From: Streptomyces platensis
Lineage (GTDB): Bacteria; Actinomycetota; Actinomycetes; Streptomycetales; Streptomycetaceae
Direction of reading: 5' to 3'
DNA: 64,000 nucleotides
NCBI RefSeq assembly: GCF_008704855.1
Contig: NZ_CP023691.1
Location: 7,564,001 to 7,628,000 of the forward strand
The first letter of the stretch is position 1; the number at the start of each line of letters is the position of its first letter. The position numbers and the translations under genes were made by a program. Below are positions 52,367-60,712 of this stretch, one piece after another. Under the pieces are notes generated by a model. The model did not search any database. It saw only the letters and a list, made by a program, of their open reading frames with translations, and was not told where the DNA came from.

Positions 52367-53005
52367 TCAGCGGACGGGTTTCTCCCAGGTCAGCGAGTAC
52401 CGGCGCAGCACATGCCGGCGGTAGCGCACGCCGGGCAGCAGCCGCCGGGCAGCAGCCCGCACCTGCCCATAGCTCATCTGCGGGTCGGCGACGGGCATGC
52501 CCTGCGGGCCGCGCGCGCGGCGCAGCACCTTCGTGATCCGCACGATCGGGGCAGCCGCGATCAACGCCGCCCACTCCGTCACGCTCGCCTCGCGGGCCAG
52601 ACCGACCACCACCAGCGTGCCGCCAGGCCGCAGCAGCTCCCGCATGCGGACGAGGGCCGTCTCGAAGTCCATGTGATGGATCGTGGTCACCGAGCAGACG
52701 AAGTCGTACTCCGCACCGGGAAGTCCCGCGGTGAGGAAGTCTCCCTCGACGAAGGTGAGTTGCGGGTGGCCGGAAGCGGACTCGCGTGCGCAGGCGATCA
52801 TGTCCGGCGACTTGTCGATCCCGGTGACGTGTTTCGCCCGCCCGGCAAGCTTCCGTGCCAGCAGCCCGTCCCCGCAGCCAACGTCCAGGGCATCGCCGCA
52901 CCCCTCGGGAACAGACCGGAGGATGCCCGGGTGCCGGGCAACGTTGGTGTTCCAGTACGGCTCTGCGGCGGGCTGGCGCATCGGATCATCGTAGAGGCCG
53001 GTCAT
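52367..53005 (-). CDS. SAM-dependent class I methyltransferase
   Basis: A 212-residue Methyltransf_11/25-type enzyme. Motif I is LDVGCGDGLLARKLA, motif II VTGIDKSPDMIA, then VEGDFLTAGLPGAEYDFVCS and LLRPGGTLVVVGL. The C-terminal RRYSLTWEKP is typical of the actinomycete group. The opening WNTNVARHPGILRSVPEG is shared by many. The start at 53005 fits the family length; an upstream ATG at 53044 is possible. The substrate is unknown. Confidence 0.88.
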   Translation of the reverse strand: MTGLYDDPMRQPAAEPYWNTNVARHPGILRSVPEGCGDALDVGCGDGLLARKLAGRAKHVTGIDKSPDMIACARESASGHPQLTFVEGDFLTAGLPGAEYDFVCSVTTIHHMDFETALVRMRELLRPGGTLVVVGLAREASVTEWAALIAAAPIVRITKVLRRARGPQGMPVADPQMSYGQVRAAARRLLPGVRYRRHVLRRYSLTWEKPVR

Positions 53006-53186
53006 GGCCTGCCGAGTGCACACCGATGGATTCGTCGTCCCCATGGGGAGTCGTGATCGCAGGCATGGCGAATTACGTGCCGGGCGTTGACGAACAGCAC
53101 GAGGTTCTGCTGGGGCTGCATGATCTCTCCTGCTCTCACATCGCGGAAGGTTCCGTGTGACGAGTGCGAGCAGTGACGGCAGACGG

Positions 53187-53654
53187 TCAGGCGCCTACGG
53201 CAGCGGCCTCACCTCCCGTGAGGGCGACCAGCTCTGCGAAGGTGGTGCGGAACATGGTGTGCGGCAACCCTGCGCCGGCCCACACCTGCGGATAGCCGGC
53301 CAGCGCGGTGTCCACCAGGGTCCGCAGCGGCACGGGATGACCGATCGGAGCCACCCCGCCCACCTCCTGCCCCGTGGCCTCCAGGACGAACTCGGGGGTG
53401 GCACGCCGCACTCTGCGCACCCCGACGTGGTGTGCCGCCTTCTTCACGTCCACGCGGTGGCCGCCGCTGGCGACGACGAGCAGCGGTGTGCCGTCGGCCT
53501 CGAAGACGAGGCTGTTGGCGATGGCGCCGACCGGGCAGGCCAGTTGCTCGGCGGCGGCCATCGCGGTGGGCGCCGGGCTGGGCAGCTCGGTGATGTTGCC
53601 GGGGTGGCCGTGCAGGGTCAGGGCCGTGCGGACACGGTCCAGGGCTGACTTCAC
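53187..53654 (-). CDS. YbaK/EbsC-family aminoacyl-tRNA deacylase-like protein
   Basis: A 155-residue YbaK/ProX-like protein. It has ACPVGAIANSLVFEADGTPL, a HRVDVKKAAHHVGV segment (the conserved Lys lies here), GQEVGGVAPIGHPVP and TMFRTTFAELVALTGG. The family hydrolyses mischarged Cys- or Ala-tRNA or acts on related substrates. The start is GTG at 53654. It is separated from the XRE-cupin regulator by 48 nt and transcribed in the same direction, so it may be co-transcribed with it. Confidence 0.9.
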   Translation of the reverse strand: MKSALDRVRTALTLHGHPGNITELPSPAPTAMAAAEQLACPVGAIANSLVFEADGTPLLVVASGGHRVDVKKAAHHVGVRRVRRATPEFVLEATGQEVGGVAPIGHPVPLRTLVDTALAGYPQVWAGAGLPHTMFRTTFAELVALTGGEAAAVGA

Positions 53655-53702
53655 AGGTACTCCAGAGCTAAGGACACTGCCCCGACTGCACTGCTGCGAA
53701 GA

Positions 53703-54260
53703 TCAGCGGCGGTCGGGTACGCGTGCGGGGTAGAACACGACGAGGGTCGCGCGGGTCTCGCCGTGGAGGCTTTCGTAAGAATGGGGGCAGTTTGCCGAGA
53801 ACGAGATGAAGTCGCCCGGACGAAGGTGTACTCGCCCTTCGTGCGGGCCGACCAGCATCTCTCCGTCGTGCACGATGAGGTGCTCCAGCACACCCTCGCC
53901 GTGAGAGCCCGATTCGTAGGCGCCCTCGGCCAGGCGCAGGTCGAATATCTCGTACAGGGCGCGCTCACCGGTGGCGCTGTGGACGAGGCGCAGCGCAAGT
54001 CCGTCGTCCCGGATCACCAGGCCTTCGCCGGCCCGGGTGACCTGAGGATCCGGAGTGTCCGCTGCCGAGAACAGTTCCGGCAGTGACATGCCAAGGTGCG
54101 TCGCCAGGGACGTCAGCGTCTCCAGCGTCGGATTGCCCTGCCCGCGCTCCAGCTGAGCCAGCGTGGCCTTCGCTACGGAAGCCAGGCTGGACAGTTCGTT
54201 CAGGGACAGGCCCCGGGCCAGCCGGGCAGCGCGGATCTTGCTACCGACCTGCATCGTCAT
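53703..54260 (-). CDS. XRE-cupin transcriptional regulator (SutR-like)
   Basis: A 185-residue regulator with an N-terminal HTH_3 domain (KIRAARLARGLSLNELSSLA and ATLAQLERGQGNPTLETLTS) and a C-terminal cupin barrel (EHLIVHDGEMLVGPHEGRVH and LRPGDFISFSANCPHSYESL). Such proteins often govern sulfur, amino-acid or polyamine genes. The start is ATG at 54260; a GTG-initiated form some 5 codons longer is possible. The neighbouring YbaK gene is the obvious first target or co-transcript. Confidence 0.9.
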   Translation of the reverse strand: MTMQVGSKIRAARLARGLSLNELSSLASVAKATLAQLERGQGNPTLETLTSLATHLGMSLPELFSAADTPDPQVTRAGEGLVIRDDGLALRLVHSATGERALYEIFDLRLAEGAYESGSHGEGVLEHLIVHDGEMLVGPHEGRVHLRPGDFISFSANCPHSYESLHGETRATLVVFYPARVPDRR

Positions 54261-54890
54261 GCTCGCACTCGTCACAGCCACCGAACGTACCCACCCCCCC
54301 AACGAGATGGCAAGATGCCCAATCGGTCGCTATAACGACCGGAAATGTGCGGCGCGGACCACGGCATCCGGCCCGGTTCTCGTATAGCCGCGGCCAACTG
54401 CCCTGACCCGCGGCCCGGTCCGCTATCGCGGGTAAACCGGCAGTGCGCACGCTGCGGTGTTCGGCTTGAAGTACCTGGCACTGATGAAGGTCGGACACAG
54501 CAGGCGCGCCCGAAGGGGCCGGACGGGCCGTCCGGCACCTTCGCCGTGTATGGGGGAGAAGCAGAACATGCTGGTCGTCGCAGAGTCGCGCGACGTGCCC
54601 CCGGATCCTGTAGGAGGTGCGAGAAGAGCTCTTGCGTACCTAGGGCGGCGGTGTAGGGGCACACCACGGCGGCTTCTACCTGTCCTGCTGGGACGAATTC
54701 AAGTGTGCGCGAAAACTCCACCCCGCCGGGGGACCGGGCCGCCGGTTGTGGCGCCGGTCCGGCAAAGTCGCAGCTTCGGGCTCTTTCTCAGACACGGTGT
54801 CGCCCTTTCACTGCTGAATCGTGAATCGTTCACAGCACGGCCGTATACCTGCCGTGCGCAGATGGTAGGGCGTTCATGCCGCTCACTGAC
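54261..54890. other. Long gap upstream of the LysR gene
   Basis: About 630 nt. Open frames on both strands are proline/arginine-rich and unconvincing. An atypical patch (gtgaatcgttcacagcacgg) occurs near 54821-54840. No gene can be supported. Confidence 0.5.
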
Positions 54891-54935
54891 AGTGATGTTT
54901 AATTGATGGCATTCATCGACGGAATCGATAGTAGG
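54891..54935 (+). promoter_or_regulatory. Putative LysR-type operator, site 1 (LysR promoter)
   Basis: agtgatgtttaattgatggc followed by attcatcgacggaatcgata. It aligns with sites 2 (minus strand) and 3 over about 44 nt, including the shared atcgatag. It lies about 54 nt upstream of the LysR start, as expected for autoregulation. Confidence 0.6.
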
Positions 54936-54988
54936 CGGCGGCATACTGACCATGGGGACACCTGGGATGCCGAGCGGATGGTGGCTCG

Positions 54989-55909
54989 ATGGACCGTGAG
55001 CAGCTGCGCCGGCTCGACCTCAACTTGCTGCTGGCGTTCGATGTATTGATCGCTGAGCGCAACGTCACGAAGGCGGCCGAGCGGATGTCCGTCGGGCAGC
55101 CGGCGATGAGCGCTTCGCTCGCCCGGTTGCGGAAGTTCTTCGACGATCCGCTGCTTGTGCGGGAGGGCAGGTCCCTGGTCCCGACCACGCGCGCGCTCGC
55201 GCTGATCGAGCCGATCCGTGCGGCGCTGGACGCGATCGAGTCGACGATTCATGCCGGCCGCGAGTTCGACCCGCGGACCGATCACCGGACCTTCACGCTC
55301 ATGGCCAGTGACTATGTGCTCTTGCTCCTGCTCGGCCGCTTGCTCGCCGCACTTGAGGTGGAGGCCCCGAATCTCCGCTTCACGGTGCGCCCCATCGCCC
55401 CTGACTTCGCCGAACAGATCAACCGCTCGCAGCTCGACCTCCTCTTCTTTCCCGATGAGCTGGTGACCGAGGGTATGCAGGCGAACTCGGCGACGCTGTT
55501 CACCGAGCGGCTGGTGTGCGCGGTCGACCGCGACCATCCTGAGGTGGGCGAGCAGCTGACCGAGGAGCAGTTCTGCAGGCTCCCGTACGTGTCATTCGAC
55601 GGGACGCCGTCGCATACGATCAGCGAGCTTCGGCTTCGCGAGCTGGGCGTCGACCGACCCATCGATATCGGCACCCAGAGTTTCGTCCTTCAGCCGTTGA
55701 TGTTGCCGGGCACCCGCCTCATGGCGCTGGTGCATGAGCGGCTCGGCCAGTACTTCGCCGAGCGTGTCGGAATCCGGCTCGTTGATCCTCCGTTTTTCGT
55801 CAGGCCCATGAGCGAGGCGATGTTCTGGCCGCCGGGGGCCGAGGGCGACCCGGCACACCGATGGTTGCGCGACCGCGTCCTGCGGGCCGCCGCAGCATGG
55901 AATACCTGA
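54989..55909 (+). CDS. LysR-family regulator (NodD-like)
   Basis: A 306-residue LysR-type regulator. The N-terminal helix-turn-helix reads RRLDLNLLLAFDVLIAERNV and TKAAERMSVGQPAMSASLAR. A periplasmic-binding-like co-inducer domain follows with the Nod-type ELRFTVRPIAPDF-like opening and LDLLFFPDELV. The start at 54989 gives the standard MDREQLRRLDLNLLLAF. A related operator precedes it, another lies immediately downstream, and a copy of its 3' end with that downstream operator occurs inverted at 59566-59675. Confidence 0.92.
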   Translation: MDREQLRRLDLNLLLAFDVLIAERNVTKAAERMSVGQPAMSASLARLRKFFDDPLLVREGRSLVPTTRALALIEPIRAALDAIESTIHAGREFDPRTDHRTFTLMASDYVLLLLLGRLLAALEVEAPNLRFTVRPIAPDFAEQINRSQLDLLFFPDELVTEGMQANSATLFTERLVCAVDRDHPEVGEQLTEEQFCRLPYVSFDGTPSHTISELRLRELGVDRPIDIGTQSFVLQPLMLPGTRLMALVHERLGQYFAERVGIRLVDPPFFVRPMSEAMFWPPGAEGDPAHRWLRDRVLRAAAAWNT

Positions 55910-55910
55910 G

Positions 55911-55953
55911 CCGCTATCGATCTCGGTGATGGCTTCCATCGATATTCATCGCT
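55911..55953 (-). promoter_or_regulatory. Putative LysR-type operator, site 2
   Basis: On the minus strand it reads agcgatgaatatcgatggaa followed by gccatcaccgagatcgatag. It is nearly identical to site 3 (agcgatgcatatcgatggca ...). It starts 2 nt after the LysR stop. No intact gene lies immediately to its right, where only an ABC-ATPase fragment follows. Confidence 0.6.
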
Positions 55954-56124
55954 ATTTGCCCGGGTGTCCGGCACGTTAGCGTTCGACTCCCAAGCGCGCT
56001 GACATCGCACCTGGAATGCCAACGACGCCAGTCACACTTCGCCGCCACCGAAAGGGACGCTGCCGGACCCAGCGTTCCTGGGCGAGGCTCCGGAACGGCT
56101 GGTGGCCCAGTTCGAGGGATACGG
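55954..56124. other. Short gap
   Basis: No feature seen between site 2 and the ABC fragment. Confidence 0.4.
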
Positions 56125-56250
56125 ATGATCGAGGAATGGCAGCTTGCGGAGCGATACGGAGACAAGAGGGCCGTCGATGGGGCGGACTTCGCGGTCAAGC
56201 CCGGGACTGTGACCGGGTTCCTGAGGCCGGAGGGTGCGGGTAACTCACCG
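56125..56250 (+). pseudogene. ABC-2-type transporter ATPase, N-terminal fragment with decayed Walker A
   Basis: The frame reads MIEEWQLAERYGDKRAVDGA then DFAVKPGTVTGFLRPEGAGN and SPLG. The family reads MIE...LTKRYG...AVDG..F.V.PG.VTGFLGPNGAGKST. Here GPNGAGKST has become RPEGAGNSP, losing the catalytic Lys, and the frame turns into transposase sequence. It is dead. Confidence 0.7.
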
Positions 56251-56264
56251 CTCGGCACCGGGCG

Positions 56265-56387
56265 GTACGGCGGCTGCAGTTCTTCGTGTCGGAGTCGACG
56301 TGGGACTGCGTATGCATCAACGACCAGTGCCGTGAACTACTTCTGGGTGACCGGTCTACCGCGCCGCATGTGGAAGGTGTGCTGGCC
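56265..56387 (+). pseudogene. IS701-family transposase fragment
   Basis: The plus strand, in a frame different from the ABC fragment, reads VRRLQFFVSESTWDCVCIND, QCRELLLGDRSTAPHVEGVL and A. This matches the IS701 transposase N-terminal region (RRLQ.FLSES.WD.......R...L..DP.TAPH..GVL.IDD). It lacks the DDE core that follows. Confidence 0.6.
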
Positions 56388-56568
56388 GGTTGGTGTGGAG
56401 TTCCCTACGGACTTCGTCTTGTCAGGGTGATGTCGGGACGTCGAGCGGCAGGCCGGTAGGCGCTGTGCCGGCTCACCGGATCCGTTTGATCACGGTGGCA
56501 TGCCCGCGGGACGAGCACCGGCCCACCCGGCCAGGAATCGGCGATCGCCACCAGCATCGCCCGCTGGA

Positions 56569-56623
56569 GCTGACTGCGCCGGTCAACCGGAAGGCGGCTG
56601 ACTGTGCCGGTCAACCGGAAGGC
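56569..56623. repeat. Two tandem copies of a 28-bp unit
   Basis: gctgactgcgccggtcaacc ggaaggcg is repeated once at a 28-bp period (56569 and 56597) with one substitution. Each contains ccggtcaaccgg. It lies just beyond the 3' end of the following membrane gene. Confidence 0.8.
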
Positions 56624-56648
56624 CGGCCCCTGGCCATCCGTGCCCTTC

Positions 56649-57284
56649 TCACTTGTGCGGGTGGCGAGCGAGGTAGTCGGTCACCTGGGAAATAAGCGTC
56701 AATGCGAGCAGAGCCCCGCCCATCCCGCTCGCCAGGACCGTCGCGAGGCGGCTGCCGGCTCCCGGAAGCCTTCGGTTGATCCTCGCGAAGATGTCCGCTG
56801 CGGCCAGTCGCACTGCCTTGAGGTAGTGGGGCCCAGCGTGCAGTGTGACGGCTACCAGCCAGAGGTAGAACGTCGTGGCGTGCGTCGACATTGCGGCGTG
56901 GTGCGCGGAGGTGGGGCCGAGGAAGACGAGTAGCCCGCTGCCGAGCAGCATCAAGGTGAGGACGGTCAGGATCGGGCCGAGTACGCGAAAGTATCTCCGG
57001 GGCGGCCCGAGTCGGCGGAGTTCCGGGTCGCCGCGGTAGTACATGACCATCCGCCAGCCAGTGGTGCCCAGCTTCAGGGCGACCACGGGTGTCAGGACGA
57101 GTCCGATCGCGACGTGGGCGGTCAGCTGGTTGCGGACACCAAGGAGGGTGGTGACCAGTTGGGCTGCCAGGAGTGCGAGGAGCAGGACGCCGGCCAGCGC
57201 GGTCAGCCGAGTGTTCGCCGCCGCCCGGACACCTTCGGCTTTCTCGGCCAGGGGCGGCGCTGGTGCTCGTGAAGTCGAGTTCAT
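56649..57284 (-). CDS. Integral membrane protein, cytochrome b-like
   Basis: A 211-residue protein with about five hydrophobic helices. Conserved-looking His residues sit in membrane or membrane-edge segments (QLTAHVAIGL, SAHHAAMSTHATTFYLWLVA, VTLHAGPHYLKAVRLAAADI), arranged as in b-type cytochromes or DUF4405-like heme proteins, so haem binding is plausible. An electron-transfer role is inference. The ATG at 57284 begins with a charged cytoplasmic tail. Confidence 0.75.
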   Translation of the reverse strand: MNSTSRAPAPPLAEKAEGVRAAANTRLTALAGVLLLALLAAQLVTTLLGVRNQLTAHVAIGLVLTPVVALKLGTTGWRMVMYYRGDPELRRLGPPRRYFRVLGPILTVLTLMLLGSGLLVFLGPTSAHHAAMSTHATTFYLWLVAVTLHAGPHYLKAVRLAAADIFARINRRLPGAGSRLATVLASGMGGALLALTLISQVTDYLARHPHK

Positions 57285-57327
57285 GGGAGCTGGGCTTTTC
57301 TGGAGAGAGTCGTGCGGGCGATGGGCT

Positions 57328-57552
57328 GTTCCACGCCGCGTGTGCCGGGCGCCAGAAGGGTTTGACCAGGATGTTGCGGCGTGGCCGGCCTCGTTCGTGG
57401 GTCAGGCGGCGGCGGACGGCCTGGCAGGTTCTGGCTTCTCCGGCGAGGTAGGTGATGCCGGGTTCGTCCGGCAGGTCGAGGCCGCGGATGGCTTGGACGA
57501 GCGTGTCGGAGGCCGCGGAGCAGAACGCGCCGCAGTGTCGCCAGGCCAGGTC
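57328..57552 (-). pseudogene. Siderophore-interacting protein (SIP), C-terminal fragment
   Basis: The minus strand reads LAWRHCGAFCSAASDTLVQA, IRGLDLPDEPGITYLAGEAR, TCQAVRRRLTHERGRPRRNI and LVKPFWRP. This is the SIP C-terminal signature (YLAGEA...R..L....GW.R....VKPFW). The FAD-binding N-terminal half is absent, and the frame runs on unrecognised towards the membrane gene. Confidence 0.75.
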
Positions 57553-57736
57553 TCTTCCGCACCATGTGGGTAGCACGTCGTGGCGCGGGGCGGACTTGAC
57601 GGCCCCGTGAACGTCTGCGGTCTCCGGAGGGCGGCCGGCATCGCGCCGATGGCGACGGATGCCGGTTCCCCTCCGGTGAACAGGTGGCACGGGCGTTGGC
57701 GCCGAGGAGACGCAGACGGCGACGGTGGGAGATCGA

Positions 57737-58942
57737 TCAGGTCAGTGAGAATCGTTGCAGGTCGGCCGCGACGGTGATGGGACCGCGGTAGTTCTTTGCG
57801 ACGCCCTCTTTCCACACATGGTCCGGGACACCTGCGTTGAGGTGGCTGAGGACGACGCTTCGTGCACCTGCCGCAGTGGCGACGTCTCCCACCTCCGGCG
57901 GGAAGGTGTGGGACAGCCGCCAGTAGTCGGGGTTGGGGATGTTGTCGGATCCCTTTCCGGCGAGTGCTGCCTCGTGCACGAGGATGTCGCAACCGGTCGC
58001 GAGGTGGGCGACGTTGTCGGATTTGCGAGTGTCGCCGGAGAAGACCACGGACTTTCCGCCTTCGATGTCGAACCGGAAAGCGAACGACGGGAACACGTCG
58101 TAGTGCGGTACAAGGATCGCGGAGACCTTGACGTACTCGTCCTCCATGACCGGGAACGGGCGCATGGCGGGAGCCGTGTTCTTGAACGACGCCCCCACGT
58201 CGGGCAGTGCGATCTCGTTGGCCTTCATGAGACCGCGTGGGTCGGGAAATGACAGGCTGCGCATGAAGTCGTTGGCACTGTAGGCGTACGCCTCCAAGCA
58301 GCGCGTGGTCAGATCGGCGATGCCCGGGGTGGGATTGCCGTTTCCCACGGTGGGAGCAGCACCTCCCGACCAAGGAGCCGGCAGGCCGCCAGCCGGTCCT
58401 GGACCGTAGACCTGCAACCTGGAAGGCGCGGTGTCCCCTCGCTTGCCGGCCTTCATCCAAGGGCCAACGTTCATCAGGAGGAAGTTGTAGTAGTCGGCGA
58501 TGTGGTCGGCGTGCAGGTGGGTGATGAATATTGCCGCCAATGACTCCGGTGCCAGGCCGGCCTGCACGAACTGGCGTACCGAACCCAGACCGCAGTCGAT
58601 CACGTAGGTCTTGCCGTGCACGTACAGCGCCGAGGAGATCCCGGTCCGGTCCGGATAGACAGCAGGCCCGGCTATGGTGCCCAAAGTAATCAGCTCAACG
58701 TCCTTGGTGGACTTCGCAGACGGTCGTGTGCTGAGGCCGGGGCGCGGTGTCGAAGCGGAGTGCGGAGCGGGGGAAGCGAAAGCGCTGCCCCCGAAGATTC
58801 CCGCGCCGCCCGCGGTTACTGCGGCAGCCAGTCCGCCACCGAGGGCGACCCGGCGTGACACGGTCCGTGGGTGCTCGCTGGACGGCTCGGCCGGGCCGTT
58901 CCCGTGCGATCCCGCGCTTGCCGCTATATCTCCGTCGCACAT
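57737..58942 (-). CDS. Tat-exported MBL-fold metallo-hydrolase
   Basis: A 401-residue hydrolase. The twin-arginine signal SRRVALGGGLAAAVTAGGAG directs folded export. The mature part has the metallo-beta-lactamase motif THLHADH (zinc ligands), with later ligands in FSGDTRKSDN and SHLNAGVPDHVWKEG. Family members cleave phosphodiesters, lactones or arylsulfates; the substrate is unknown. ATG at 58942. It is transcribed leftwards, 184 nt from the SIP fragment. Confidence 0.88.
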   Translation of the reverse strand: MCDGDIAASAGSHGNGPAEPSSEHPRTVSRRVALGGGLAAAVTAGGAGIFGGSAFASPAPHSASTPRPGLSTRPSAKSTKDVELITLGTIAGPAVYPDRTGISSALYVHGKTYVIDCGLGSVRQFVQAGLAPESLAAIFITHLHADHIADYYNFLLMNVGPWMKAGKRGDTAPSRLQVYGPGPAGGLPAPWSGGAAPTVGNGNPTPGIADLTTRCLEAYAYSANDFMRSLSFPDPRGLMKANEIALPDVGASFKNTAPAMRPFPVMEDEYVKVSAILVPHYDVFPSFAFRFDIEGGKSVVFSGDTRKSDNVAHLATGCDILVHEAALAGKGSDNIPNPDYWRLSHTFPPEVGDVATAAGARSVVLSHLNAGVPDHVWKEGVAKNYRGPITVAADLQRFSLT

Positions 58943-59565
58943 GGCTGTGAGCTCCCTACTTGTCGTTGCAATCGGTGGTGACTCTGGGGTGGGGCGCTGC
59001 GTCGATCACTACGCTGCGTGGCAAGGGCGAAGAACGCCAAGGGCGTTGTCCTGTCCGTCGGCTTCACGGCTTCACGGCGTCCTGCGGGTGGGCGCGGCTG
59101 CTCCAGGCTCCTCGACGAGCGATGCTCGTTTCGGTGTCCCGGCCCGGAAAGCAAAACTTCTCGACCTGGCCCGGTCGGGAGAATCTTGTGCAGGGCCGGG
59201 CGCATCATGCAGCAGTAGCCCTGGCCGGTCCGTGCCGGTCAGGGATCAGCCGACCATTCGGAGCGACGAAGCGGAACCCGTAGCAACCACCCGCTGGGGC
59301 GAGACGCAAGACGTGTTATTCGACGCCTTCTCGAAAATCGGGTAAGGCGAGACCCACCTGGCGAACGTGGGCAAGTGGCGATTTCATTGCCTGCGTCATA
59401 AAGCGAACCACTTCGATGTGTTGTCGGTGTCATCGGCAATGACCACGCGATAGCGGGTGTGCCGGAGGGGCGGGAATTCGGCTGGGGAAGTTCCGGTCGT
59501 CTCCCGCACCACTGCGAGTTCTTTCGACTGAGTCGGAGTTTAACGTGCCAGGCACTCGGACTAAT
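58943..59565. other. Long gap upstream of the MBL gene
   Basis: About 620 nt with no gene I can support. It should contain the MBL promoter near its left end. Confidence 0.45.
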
Positions 59566-59609
59566 AGCGATGCATATCGATGGCAGCCATCACCGAAATC
59601 GATAGCGGC
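59566..59609 (+). promoter_or_regulatory. Putative LysR-type operator, site 3
   Basis: agcgatgcatatcgatggca then gccatcaccgaaatcgatag cggc. It is close to site 2 in inverted orientation and similar to site 1. It adjoins the LysR-tail fragment in the same relative arrangement as site 2 adjoins the intact LysR gene. Confidence 0.6.
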
Positions 59610-59675
59610 TCAAGCGTTCAACGATGCGGCGGTCCGCAGGACGCGGTCGCGCAACCATCGGCGTGCCGGGTCGCC
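59610..59675 (-). pseudogene. LysR-family regulator, last 21 codons (duplicate)
   Basis: The minus strand reads GDPARRWLRDRVLRTAASLN A and stop, against GDPAHRWLRDRVLRAAAAWN T in the intact gene at 54989-55909. Together with site 3 it is an inverted partial copy of 55845-55953. Confidence 0.75.
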
Positions 59676-59920
59676 GGAAGCGGCCTCGCGCGGCAACAGG
59701 GCCTCTTGGTAGCCCGGGCTTACTTCGTCAGCCCGGGCTACCAAGAGGCCCTGTTCATGTACCACTCCCACCTCGTTCACCCGATCAGCAACCTTGTGCG
59801 CGAGGCGAGCTCGTTGATCGGAAAGCGGGTGGCTTCTTACTCACGTGACTGAACTGCTTTTGCCCGGACCCATGGGTCCCAGCATCAGGCTGTCCAGATC
59901 AACGGGGGAACTTCAGGCGG
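59676..59920. other. Gap holding a large perfect palindrome
   Basis: No gene is visible. A frame (59580-59852 plus strand) passes through the palindrome and reads LFMYHSHLVHPISNLVREAS, which I do not recognise. Confidence 0.4.
59695..59755. repeat. Perfect 26-bp inverted repeat with 9-nt loop
   Basis: Left arm aacagggcctcttggtagcc cgggct (59695-59720), loop tacttcgtc, right arm 59730-59755. All 26 positions pair. It is far more stable than the usual terminators in the window. There is no T tract. It lies 166 nt beyond the TetR stop, so it could end that transcript, or it could be a transposon-end relic. Confidence 0.9.
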
Positions 59921-60574
59921 TCACCTCCTCCGTGTATCCGCCAACTGGCTCTCCAGGCCTGCGATGGTGGCATCAAGCGCAATACCGAACATGGCGTCCA
60001 CATCGGCCTCAGCCGCCGCGGGCGGCTCTGCTTCATCGGGGCCGGTAGGCATCGGCGACAGGGACATCCACCGCCGTAGCGCGCCGTTCAGTTCGGCGAC
60101 CAGTAGTCCGGAGAACACCGCGCACAGCACAGCGCTCACCCGCGGGATCTCGCGCTCCGGAACTCCCGCAGCACCCAGAGCGCCGGTGAGTCCACGCCAG
60201 AAGGGATCGTCCGGCTGGATGAAGTCGGGGCGTGTGAAGACGTGCGTCACGAGGTTGGGATGGCGGTGCGCCAGTGAGCGGAAATCCAGAGCGAGTTGAC
60301 GCACGTTCTCCTGCCAGGGGAGGTCGTTGCGTTCCGCCGTGCGGAACTCGGAGCCGGCCAGCCTGGCCACCCCCTTCAGCAGGGCGTCCTTGTTCGGCAC
60401 GTGGTGGTAGAGCGACATCGGGTTGGCGTCCAGTTCGGCCGCGAGTTTGCGCATGGTGAGCGCTTTGACTCCGTCGGCGTCGATGAGCCGGAGCGCTGCG
60501 GCGTAGATGCCTTCCTCTGTGAGAGGTGTGTCTCTCTTCCTCGTCCCTCGGGGGGCCTTTCTCGCGCTTTCCAT
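59921..60574 (-). CDS. TetR-family repressor (divergent from the P450 fusion)
   Basis: A 217-residue TetR-type repressor. The N-terminal HTH (TEEGIYAAALRLIDADGVKA then LTMRKLAAELDANPMSLYHH) is followed by a TetR_C_1-type ligand domain (FRSLAHRHPNLVTHVFTRPD and AVLCAVFSGLLVAELNGALR). The start at 60574 lies inside the first palindromic operator, which favours it over the longer frame. It is divergent from the P450-reductase gene across 138 nt containing two identical-type palindromes, so it very likely represses both genes until a substrate-like ligand binds. Compare BM3R1 upstream of P450 BM3. Confidence 0.92.
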   Translation of the reverse strand: MESARKAPRGTRKRDTPLTEEGIYAAALRLIDADGVKALTMRKLAAELDANPMSLYHHVPNKDALLKGVARLAGSEFRTAERNDLPWQENVRQLALDFRSLAHRHPNLVTHVFTRPDFIQPDDPFWRGLTGALGAAGVPEREIPRVSAVLCAVFSGLLVAELNGALRRWMSLSPMPTGPDEAEPPAAAEADVDAMFGIALDATIAGLESQLADTRRR

Positions 60575-60585
60575 ACAGCGTATGG
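60571..60585. promoter_or_regulatory. TetR operator palindrome 1
   Basis: ccatacagcgtatgg: perfect ccatac/gtatgg arms around a 3-nt centre. It covers the TetR start codon (CAT at 60572-60574), giving direct autorepression. Confidence 0.8.
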
Positions 60586-60601
60586 TACCACTGCTACCAG
60601 A

Positions 60602-60616
60602 ACCATACGTTGTATG
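60602..60616. promoter_or_regulatory. TetR operator palindrome 2
   Basis: ccatacgttgtatgg: the same perfect arms as palindrome 1, centred 31 bp (three helical turns) away. It lies between the two divergent genes, 97 nt before the P450 start. Confidence 0.8.
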
Positions 60617-60712
60617 GAAACGCGGTTCCACCGTCTCGGTGGCTCCTGCTCCAGGCCGCTTCCACCCGGCCGCTGTCCCGCATCTCCGACCCCTCTGACC
60701 AAGGAGTGGCAC

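Noticed and set aside
54457..54906. 149-codon plus-strand frame before LysR
   Set aside because: Arg/Pro-rich, no family, and its end overlaps the putative LysR operator. Probably non-coding.
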